Below, one piece after another: positions 9,098 through 16,277 of a stretch of 16,277 nucleotides of DNA. Location: the NCBI GenBank assembly GCA_003667245.1, contig RCNN01000395.1, positions 1 to 16,277 of the forward strand, written 5' to 3'. The notes beneath the pieces are model-generated. The model saw only the letters and a program-made list of their open reading frames with translations. It made no database searches and was not told the DNA's origin. The position numbers and the translations under genes were made by a program. Position 1 is the first letter of the stretch; each line of letters opens with the position of its first letter. This stretch comes from Heterostelium multicystogenum. Its lineage: Eukaryota > Evosea > Eumycetozoa > Acytosteliales > Acytosteliaceae.

Positions 9098-9385
9098 ATG
9101 CAACAGCGTATCGAATCGGCACTCGTCGCCCTGAGCCCGGAACACTTGAGCGTGCTGGATGAAAGCCATATGCACAGCCGTGGGTTGCAGACCCACTTCA
9201 AGGCCGTGCTGGTCAGCCAGCAGTTCGAGGGCCTCAACCGCGTCAAGCGCCACCAGAAGGTCTATGCCACGTTGGGTGACCTGATGAGCGAATTCCATGC
9301 GTTGGCGCTGCATACCTACACGCCTGAAGAATGGGCGAAAATCGACGCAGCCCCGGCCTCGCCGACCTGCGCCGGCGGTCACTGA
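9098..9385 (+). CDS. bolA: BolA-family protein
   Basis: 95 residues and uninterrupted. The BolA fold core is plain: SHMHSRGLQTHFKAVLVS, FEGLNRVKRHQKVYATLGDLM and HALALHTYTPEEW. BolA proteins pair with monothiol glutaredoxins through Fe-S cofactors and also affect cell shape, motility and biofilm genes; conserved His residues of the helix-turn-helix-like face are present. A Met codon at 9092 is in frame, but the cagga ribosome site abuts it, so the ATG at 9098 is preferred (7-8 nt spacing). The gene follows the DUF2059 gene by 12 nt and ends 21 nt before a REPIN. The C-terminal tail SPTCAGGH carries a cysteine. Confidence 0.92.
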   Translation: MQQRIESALVALSPEHLSVLDESHMHSRGLQTHFKAVLVSQQFEGLNRVKRHQKVYATLGDLMSEFHALALHTYTPEEWAKIDAAPASPTCAGGH

Positions 9386-9406
9386 CACTGTGGCACATCA
9401 GCGTGA

Positions 9407-9542
9407 TGTGGCGAGGGAGCTGGCTCCCGCTGGGCTGCGGCGCAGCAGCCCTTCTGCCAATCACCGCGATCTTTCTGAAAAGGTTGCAACTGCCTGGTTG
9501 GGGCCGCTCCGCAGCCCAGCGGGAGCAAGCTCCCTCGCCACA
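9407..9542. repeat. REPIN (second inverted REP pair, different type)
   Basis: Left arm from 9407 begins tgtggcgagggagct and runs through cccgctgggctgcgg to about 9440. The right arm ending at 9542 is its inverse (ccgcagcccagcgggagc, then aagctccctcgccaca). About 70 nt lie between the arms. It belongs to a different REP class from the copy at 5843-5948 (gtggcgagggagc versus gtgggagcgggc). It lies between bolA and trhO and makes up about half of that 279-nt gap. Confidence 0.85.
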
Positions 9543-9587
9543 GTAAGAGGCGGTCCATAATCGTCGCCATTTTTGTTAGAATCCGCA

Positions 9588-9617
9588 ACGCGCCCGCTCA
9601 GTCGGCGCGTTTTTTTT
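9588..9617 (+). terminator. Intrinsic-terminator-like hairpin with T8 tract
   Basis: Stem acgcgcc (9588-9594) / ggcgcgt (9604-9610), 9-nt loop, then eight T at 9610-9617 (the last stem base is also the first T). This is the best terminator shape in the window. It could end the DUF2059-bolA transcript. A TAGAAT box at 9577-9582 just upstream could instead place a trhO transcript start at this hairpin, but no good -35 is visible. Confidence 0.65.
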
Positions 9618-9664
9618 GCATCCGGTTCACCCTTTACGAGGGTAGCCACCTGGAGAGAAACACC

Positions 9665-10612
9665 ATGACTCAACCGATTGTCGTGGCGGCACTGTATAAG
9701 TTCGTCACCCTCGAAGATTACGTCGCCCTGCGCGAGCCACTGCTGCAGGCGATGGTCGACAACGGCATCAAAGGCACCTTGCTGATCGCCGAAGAAGGCA
9801 TCAACGGCACCGTTTCCGGCAGCCGCGAAGGCATTGATGGCTTGATGGCCTTGGCTCAAGAACGACCCGCGCATGGACGACATCGACCATAAAGAGTCGT
9901 ACTGCGACGAGCAGCCGTTCTACCGCACCAAGGTCAAGCTCAAGAAAGAAATCGTGACCCTGGGCGTCGAAGGCGTCGACCCGAACAAGAAAGTCGGCAC
10001 CTACGTCGAGCCGCAGGACTGGAATGCGCTGATCAGCGACCCTGAAGTGCTGCTGATCGATACCCGCAACGACTACGAAGTGTCCATCGGCACCTTTGAA
10101 GGCGCGATCGACCCGAAGACCCACCAGCTTCCGCGAATTTTCCCGACTACATCAAAGCCAACTTCGACCCGGCCAAACACAAGAAAGTCGCCATGTTCTG
10201 CACCGGCGGCATTCGTTGCGAAAAGGCCTCGAGCTATATGCTCAGCGAGGGTTTCGACGAGGTGTATCACCTCAAGGGCGGCATCCTGAAGTACCTCGAA
10301 GAGGTGCCGCAGGAAGAAACCAAGTGGCAGGGCGACTGCTTTGTGTTCGACAATCGCGTGACCGTGCGCCACGACTTGAGCGAAGGCGACTACGATCAAT
10401 GTCATGCCTGCCGCACACCGGTCAGCGTCGAGGACCGTGCATCCGAACACTATGTAGCTGGCATCAGTTGCCCGCATTGCTGGGATAAGCTTTCAGAGAA
10501 GACCCGTCGCAGCGCGATCGACCGGCAAAAGCAGATTGAACTGGCCAAGGCCCGCAATATGCCGCACCCGATTGGCTACAACTACAAGCAATCCCCATCC
10601 TCCGAGGCCTGA
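9665..10612 (+). CDS. trhO: TrhO: tRNA uridine(34) 5-hydroxylase (rhodanese-like), frameshifted
   Basis: TrhO (formerly YceA/UPF0176) hydroxylates U34 of certain tRNAs to ho5U in an oxygen-dependent reaction, the first step toward cmo5U-type wobble bases. About 315 residues. The N-terminal domain shows [19 protein letters not shown]. The rhodanese domain follows, with [19 protein letters not shown] and the active-site loop [11 protein letters not shown] (catalytic Cys about residue 177). A C-terminal cysteine cluster, CHACRTPVS and [10 protein letters not shown], looks like a metal-binding knuckle. The ATG at 9665 follows ggaga. Three extra single bases break the frame: 9851-9852, 10120-10122 and 10138-10141. 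The last two lie 17 nt apart and scramble about six residues, which should read TSFREF. The DsbA-like gene starts 3 nt after the stop. Confidence 0.93.
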
Positions 10613-10615
10613 GCC

Positions 10616-11252
10616 ATGTCCGCACGCCTGCTCTATGTAATGGATCCGATGTGCTCCTGGTGCTGGGGTTTTCGCCCCGGTGGCCAAGGCGCTGGTTGAG
10701 CAGGCCCAGGCCGCAGGCGTGGAGCTGCACCTGGTGGTGGGCGGCTTGCGCACCGGCAGTGGCGCGGCGCTGGAGCCGACGACCCGGCGCTATATTCTTG
10801 AGCATTGGCAGGCCGTGACCGACGCCACCGGCCAGCCGTTCAAGCGTGAAGGTGCACTGCCTGATGGTTTTGTCTACGACACCGAGCCGGCTTGCCGCGC
10901 CGTGGTCACTGCCCGCAGCCTGGCGCCGGATTGCGCGTGGAAACTGCTGGGCCTGATCCAGCAGGCGTTCTACGTCGAAGGGCGCGACGTGACCCGCGCC
11001 GACGTATTGGTGGAACTGGCCGAGACCGCCGGCGTGCCGCGTATCGAGTTCGCCGAAGCTTTCGACCGCGCCGACCAGCACGCGGCTACCGCGGCGGATT
11101 TCACCTGGGTCCAGGACCTGGGCATCGCCGGTTTCCCGACCTTGCTGGCGGAGCGTAATGGGCAACTGGCGCTGCTGACCAACGGCTACCAGCCGCTGTC
11201 CGAATTGGCGCCGCTGCTGAGCCGGTGGCTGGAGCGAGCTGCCTGTGCATGA
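10616..11252 (+). CDS. DsbA-family thiol oxidoreductase-like protein, frameshifted
   Basis: About 211 residues in the thioredoxin/DsbA fold. The redox motif is CSWC at residues 13-16 (MDPMCSWCWGF), and a cis-proline loop follows in GIAGFPTLLAE near residue 170. The inserted helical domain lies between. No signal peptide is present, so the protein is predicted to be cytoplasmic, like FrnE-type or disulfide-isomerase-like members and unlike periplasmic DsbA. One extra T in the run at 10669-10672 shifts the frame right after CSWCWGF; the continuous reading is WGFAPVAKALVEQ. The ATG lies 3 nt after the trhO stop and the 3' end overlaps the ABC exporter start by 8 nt, so all three are probably translationally coupled. 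The physiological substrate is unknown. Confidence 0.87.
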
Positions 11253-13064
11253 TCAGCCCGATCCCGTTGAGCAACCCAAGCGTGTCGACCGGCTGACCTG
11301 GGCGGAGGTCCGCCGCCTGGCGCTGCATCACAAGAAATCCCTGTGGATCGCCAATGGCGTCGCCGTGCTGGCAACCTTGTGCAGCGTGCCGATTCCATTG
11401 CTGCTGCCGTTGCTGGTGGACGAAGTGCTGTTGGGCCATGGCGATGCGGCACTGAAGGTGATGAACCACGCATTGCCCTGGGTTGGCAGAAGGCCGCCGG
11501 CTATATCGGCCTGATGCTGCTGGTGACCTTGCTGCTGCGTTGCGGCGCCCTGGTGTTCAACGTGCTGCAGGCGCGGTTGTTTGCGCGACTGGCCAAGGAC
11601 ATCGTCTATCGCATTCGCGTGCGGCTGATCGAGCGCCTCAAGCGCATTTCCCTCAGCGAATACGAAAGCCTGGGCAGCGGCACGGTGACTACGCACCTGG
11701 TCACCGACCTGGACACGGTGGACAAATTCGTCGGCGAGACCCTCAGCCGGTTCCTGGTGGCGATGCTCACCCTGGTAGGCACCTCCGGGATCCTGATGTG
11801 GATGCACTGGAAGCTGGCACTGTTGATCCTGCTGTTCAACCCGCTGGTGATCTACGCCACGGTGCAGTTGGGCAAGCGGGTCAAGCACCTGAAGAAGCTG
11901 GAAAACGACAGCACATCGCGTTTCACCCAGGCGCTCACCGAAACCCTCGATGCGATCCAGGAAGTGCGTGCCGGCAATCGCCAGGGCTTTTTCCTCGGGC
12001 GCCTGGGCCAGCGGGCCCAGGAAGTGCGGGATTTTTGCGGTCAATTCCCAGTGGAAAAGCGACGCCTCCAGCCGCGCCAGTGGCTTGCTGTTCCAGTTCG
12101 GTATCGACATCTTCCGCGCGGCGGCGATGCTGACGGTGCTGTTTTCCGACCTGTCCATCGGCCAGATGCTCGCGGTGTTCAGTTACCTGTGGTTCATGAT
12201 CAGCCCGGTGGAACAGTTGCTGAACCTGCAATACGCCTACTACGCGGCGGGCGGGGCGCTGACGCGGATCAACGAACTGCTGGCCCGCGCCGATGAACCG
12301 CAATACGCGGGCGGTGCCGATCCGTTTACCGGACGCGAGACCGTCGGCATCGAAGTGCGCGGCCTGAATTTCGGCTACGGTGAGGAACTGGTGCTGGACC
12401 AGTTGAACCTGAACATCGCCCCGGGTGAAAAAGTCGCGATTGTCGGCGCCAGCGGCGGCGGCAAAGTACCCTGGTGCAGCTGTTGCTGGGGCTGTATACG
12501 CCGCAGGCCGGCAGCATTCGCTTCGGTGGTTCGACCCAGCAGGAAATCGGCCTGGAGACGATTCGCGAGAATGTCTCCGTGGTGCTGCAGCACCCGGCAC
12601 TGTTCAATGATACGGTGCGCGCCAACCTGACCATGGGCCGCGAGCGCAGCGACCAGGCCTGTTGGCAGGCGCTGGAAATTGCCCAGCTGGATGCGACCGT
12701 CAAGGCGCTGCCGCTCGGCCTGGACAGCGTGGTCGGACGCTCCGGCGTGCGCTTTTCCGGTGGGCAGCGTCAACGCCTGGCCATTGCCCGGATGGTGCTG
12801 GCGGAGCCGAAAGTGGTAATACTCGACGAGGCCACCTCGGCCCTGGATGCGGCAACCGAATACAACCTGCACCAGGCGCTGGCGCGGTTTCTCAGTGGCC
12901 GTACCACGTTGATCATCGCCCACAGGCTGTCGGCGGTGAAACAGGCGGATCGGGTATTGGTGTTCGATGGCGGCCATATTGCCGAAGATGGCGACCATCA
13001 GCAGTTGATTGCTGATGGTGGCTTGTACGCCAAACTTTACGGACACTTGCAACAAGTGCGGTGA
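11245..13064 (+). CDS. ABC exporter (fused permease and ATPase), frameshifted
   Basis: About 606 residues, a half-transporter of the MsbA/lipid-multidrug exporter type that works as a homodimer in the inner membrane. Six membrane helices span about residues 30-320; the ATPase domain follows. It shows Walker A GASGGGK[ST] (about 400), the signature RFSGGQRQRLAIARM (about 503), Walker B VVILDEATSALD, and the H-loop IIAHRLSAV. The start is GTG at 11245, overlapping the preceding stop by 8 nt, with ggagcgag upstream; the nearby ATG at 11249 is out of frame. Indels: missing G in 11480-11482, extra T in the T5 run at 12032-12036, missing A at 12463-12465. The last falls inside Walker A and hides its Ser-Thr pair. 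The transported substrate is unknown. The order matches PA0860 next to rbdA. Confidence 0.92.
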
Positions 13065-13140
13065 TTTAGCCTACGCTGAGCTATCAGGAGCGGTTTTCAC
13101 TCGCGTGCGTATTTTTAGTTGTGCATGTGCAAGGGACCTC

Positions 13141-15606
13141 ATGAAGCAAAAGCAGACTCTCGGAACCCCTCGGTTATTGGGCATTGTGTGGCCTTTTATC
13201 GCCGTCGTGCTGTTCCAGGCATTGTTAGGCTGCGTCAGTCTCTACGTACTCTCGGCGGTGCGCGGTTATGTGGCGGGCGAAAGCCTGTGGTCCAAGGGCC
13301 AGAAAGACGCGATCTTTTACCTGACGCTCTACGCCGACAGCCGCGACGAAGCCACCTACCTCAAATACCAGAACGCGAATTGCCGTACCCCAGGGCGGGC
13401 ATGAGCTGCGGCTGGCCCTGGACCGCCCGACGCCGGACCTGCCTGCCGCGCGCCAGGGCATCCTCAAGGGCGGTAACCACCCTGACGACGTTTCCAGCCT
13501 GATCTGGCTGTACCTCAACTTCCGCCATTTCAGTTACCTGGAAAAAGCCATCGAACTGTGGACGGTGGGCGATGGCTACCTGGTGCAACTGGACGACCTG
13601 GCCCAGGAGATGCACCGAGCGATCATAGCCAATCAGGTCAGCAGCAGCGACGTACACCGCTGGAAGCAGCGGATCTTCGCGATCAACGACGGGGTGACGC
13701 CGGCCGCGAAAGCCTTCAGCGATGCCCTGGGTGAAGGCTCGCGGATGATTCTGCGCCTGCTGCTGGTGACCAACCTGGCCACGGCACTGGGCTTGATCGT
13801 GCTGGCGCTGTTGCGCACCCACAAACTGCTGGCCCAGCGGCATGCGTTTGCCGACGCGCTCCAGTTGGAGAAGGAGCGGGCGCAGATCACCCTGGAGTCG
13901 ATTGGCGACGGAGTGATCACCACCGATGTCGACGGCGCCATTGCGTATATGAACCCGGCCGCCGAAGCTCTGACCCATTGGAAAGCCGCCCAGGCCCAGG
14001 GGCTGCCGCTGGCGGCGCTGTTCAACCTGCTGGACGAAAATGCCCAGGCCGACGGCTTTACCCTGATCGAACACATATTGGGCGGCCAGCTCGGTGGGGG
14101 CAGCGAGCACTCCAAGCTGATCCAGCGCCTGGACGGCACCACCGTGTCCGTCACCCTGGTGGGCGCGCCGATCCGCAGTGCCGGCAAAGTCGTCGGCGCG
14201 GTGCTGGTGTTGCACGACATGACACAGGAGCGCCAGTACATCGCCAACCTGTCCTGGCAGGCCACCCACGACGCCTTGACCGGCCTGGCCAACCGCCGCG
14301 AGTTCGAGTTCCGCCTGGAGCAGGTGCTGCACAACGTCGGGCGCCAGCAAACCGGGCGCCATGCCTTGATGTTCCTCGATCTGGACCAGTTCAAGCTGGT
14401 CAACGACACCTGCGGGCATGCCGCGGGGGATGAACTGTTGCGGCATATCTGCGCGCTCTTGCAGTCCGACCTGCGTGAAGGTGACACCCTGGCCCGGCTG
14501 GGCGGCGACGAGTTCGGCATCCTGCTGGAGAACTGCCCGGCGCCGGTGGCGGAAAAAATCGCCGAAAGCCTGCGCCACACCGTGCAGAGCCTGCACTTTG
14601 TGTGGAAGGGCAGGCCGTTTGTCACCACCGTGAGTATTGGCCTGGTGCACATCACGCACGCCCCGACCACCCTGGAGACTTCCCTGCGAGCCGCCGACAT
14701 GGCGTGCTACATGGCCAAGGAAAAGGGCCGCAACCGGGTGCAGGTGTATCACGCCGATGACTCGGAATTGTCCCTGCGCTTTGGCGAGATGGCCTGGGTG
14801 CAGCGCCTGCACATGGCGCTGGAAGAGAACCGTTTTTGCCTGTACGCCCAGGAAATCGCGCCCCTTGGGCACACCGAACAGGGGGATGGGCATATCGAAA
14901 TCCTGCTGCGCCTGCATGACGAGGCGGGGCGGATCATCCTGCCGGACAGTTTTTATCCCGGCCGCCGAGCGTTACGGCTTGATGACCTCCCTGGACCGTT
15001 GGGTGGTGGAGAACGTGTTCAAGATCATCGCGGGCTGCATGCGTGAGCGCCCGGGCCGGCCCATGGCCATGTGTGCGATCAATCTGTCAGGCACTACCAT
15101 CGGCGATGAGGACTTTCTTGGGTTCCTGCGTGAGCAATTCATTGCCTATGGCATTCCACCGGAAATGATTTGTTTTTGAAATTACAGAAACCAGCGCTAT
15201 AGCGAATTTGGGTAGTGCGATTCGTTTTATCAACGAGCTCAAAGAGTTAGGGTGCCATTTCTCCCTGGATGACTTCTGCGCCGGGATGTCCTCGTTCGCA
15301 TATCTTAAACATTTACCTGTAGACTTCTTGAAGATCGATGGAAGTTTCGTAAAGGATATGCTGGACGACCCGATTAACCGCGCTATGGTCGAAGTGATCA
15401 ATCACATCGGTCATGTCATGGGTAAGCGCACAATTGCCGAATTTGTCGAGACACCCCAGATCGAACAAGCCTTGCTTGAGATCGGGGTCGACTACGCTCA
15501 GGGATACCTGATCGAGCGACCGCAGTTGTTTACCTTTGATAGTTTGCAGTGTCGACCTGTGCGACCGCAGCCTCTGTTATTCAAGGCGCCTGGCACGTTC
15601 CGATGA
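13141..15606 (+). CDS. rbdA: RbdA-like membrane c-di-GMP protein (PAS-GGDEF-EAL), frameshifted
   Basis: About 820 residues: membrane helix 1 (about 12-38), a periplasmic domain, membrane helix 2 (about 201-224), PAS (about 246-365), GGDEF (about 376-530) and EAL (about 555-800). The GGDEF motif is intact (RLGGDEFGI, about 453), and a product-inhibition RxxD site (REGD) lies exactly five residues before it. The EAL motif reads EIL (HIEILLRL, about 585). AINLSG, FEITET, SLDDF and KIDGSF, which supply the metal and catalytic residues, are present. RbdA of P. aeruginosa is a phosphodiesterase controlling biofilm dispersal with the same architecture and neighbours. The ATG at 13141 follows aaggga. 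Extra bases at 13378-13379, 14950-14954 and 15173-15177 break the frame; the last creates a false stop that splits the EAL domain. Confidence 0.88.
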
Positions 15607-15640
15607 AAACATTTGCTGGTCTGTACATATCACAAATCAA

Positions 15641-15646
15641 AAGGAG
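15641..15646 (+). promoter_or_regulatory. Strong ribosome binding site that sets a GTG start
   Basis: aaggag, 7 nt before GTG at 15654. The first ATG that fits the following protein (15688) has no ribosome site, so this element argues that translation starts at the GTG. Confidence 0.65.
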
Positions 15647-15653
15647 CCCGACA

Positions 15654-16277
15654 GTGATCGACACATTCAAACAGAACCGGCCCGCTTATGGAAGCCTCAA
15701 GTTACCCCGCCTGGGCGCAACAGCTGATCCAGGACTGTAGCGAGAGCAAGCGTCGCGTTGTCGAACACGAACTGTACCAGCGCTATGCGCGATAACAAGC
15801 TCAGCGCCAAGACCATGCGCCACTACCTGATTGGTGGCTGGCCGGTGGTTGAACAGTTTGCGTTGTACATGGCACAGAACCTCACCAAGACCAAATTTTG
15901 CCCGCCATCCTGGGGAGGACATGGCGCGCCGCTGGCTGATGCGCAATATTCGCGTGGAACTCAACCACGCCGATTATTGGGTGCATTGGGCCCGCGCCCA
16001 TGGTGTCAGCCTGGAAGAATTGCAGGCACAGGAAGTGCCGCCGGAGCTGCATGCACTGAGCCACTGGTGCTGGCACACCAGCTCGGCCGGATTCGCTGAT
16101 GTCGCGATTTGCCGCCACCAACTACGCCATCGAGGGGGCCACTGGGGAGTGGTCCGCCGTGGTGTGTTCCACCGGCGTCTATGCTGCGGCTTTCCCTGAG
16201 GAAGACCGCAAGCGCGCGATGAAGTGGCTGGAAGATGCATGCCCAGTACGATGACGCACATCCCTGGGAAGCCCTGG
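15654..16277 (+). CDS. TenA/PqqC-like (heme-oxygenase fold) protein, 3' truncated by window, frameshifted
   Basis: All-helical protein of the TenA/PqqC/heme-oxygenase-like superfamily. Visible stretches are MEASSYPAWAQQLIQDCSES, MRHYLIGGWPVVEQFALYM, MRNIRVELNHADYWVHWA, LHALSHWCWHTSS and NYAIEGATGEWSAVVCSTG. About 205 residues are in the window; the end runs off the right edge. Conserved Glu/His positions (ELNHADYW, IEGATGEW) fit the pocket of this fold, but relatives include thiaminase, PQQ synthase and iron oxygenases, so no reaction is claimed. Five extra single bases break the frame: 15686-15687, near 15784, 15896-15899, 16089-16090 and 16230-16231. The GTG start at 15654 rests on the aaggag site. 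It lies 47 nt after the RbdA-like gene, in the position of PA0862. Confidence 0.75.

Noticed and set aside
13361..14917. Open frame of 518 codons on the minus strand opposite the RbdA-like gene
   Set aside because: The plus strand carries clear PAS and GGDEF motifs in the same place. Long antisense frames are expected in high-GC DNA, and no family resemblance or ribosome site supports this one.
1..16277. Genuine pseudogenes from genome reduction
   Set aside because: No large deletions, insertion sequences or clear nonsense substitutions were seen; the only lesions are one-base indels and protein similarity is otherwise intact.
1..16277. CRISPR array, prophage, integron, toxin-antitoxin or defence island
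   Set aside because: No regularly spaced repeats, integrase, transposase, tRNA-linked attachment site or recognisable defence or toxin gene is present. The only repeats are two REPINs.

Overview
The window is high-GC DNA from a fluorescent Pseudomonas, most likely the P. fluorescens group. The evidence is the gene content and order, the C/G-ending codons, and two inverted REP pairs (REPINs) with the tgtgggagc / tgtggcgagggagc sequences typical of that group. I found no phage, transposase, plasmid, CRISPR, rRNA or tRNA gene, and no clear new biological system. It looks like core chromosome.

Layout. (1) 1-746, minus strand: 5' part of an asparagine-synthase-like amidotransferase for the osmoprotectant N-acetylglutaminylglutamine amide. 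(2) 901-2891, minus: mnmC, a tRNA wobble-uridine modification enzyme. (3) 3033-4551, plus: two-domain polyphosphate:AMP phosphotransferase. (4) 4654-5837, plus: a thiolase. (5) 5843-5948: a REPIN. (6) 6026-6982, plus: an EamA-family transporter, converging on (7) fumC, a class II fumarase, minus, 6979-8371; the two stop codons overlap. (8) A plus-strand run to the end of the window: exported DUF2059 protein, bolA, a second REPIN, trhO, a DsbA-like thiol protein, an ABC exporter, an RbdA-like GGDEF/EAL protein, and a TenA/PqqC-like protein cut by the window edge. From memory, blocks 1-4 match the PA3459-PA3454 neighbourhood of P. aeruginosa PAO1 and blocks 7-8 match PA0854-PA0862. A synteny join would then fall near 5838-6980.

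The most striking property is sequence quality. Every conserved gene except the EamA transporter and bolA is broken by single-base insertions or deletions, nearly all in short homopolymers. I count about 34 in 16.3 kb, about 26 of them insertions. In each case the family sequence continues at once in another frame. This is the signature of uncorrected sequencing or assembly error, so each broken gene is annotated as one CDS over its full span with the indel positions given. Residue numbers are approximate and refer to the continuous reading.

How the genes work together: trhO, the DsbA-like gene and the ABC exporter are packed closely enough (3-nt gap, 8-nt overlap) to be one translationally coupled operon, with the c-di-GMP protein 76 nt further on. 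MnmC and TrhO both modify U34 of tRNAs but lie in separate blocks. The other genes serve ordinary metabolism: fumarase in the TCA cycle, thiolase in acyl-CoA metabolism, and the phosphotransferase in AMP/polyphosphate balance.
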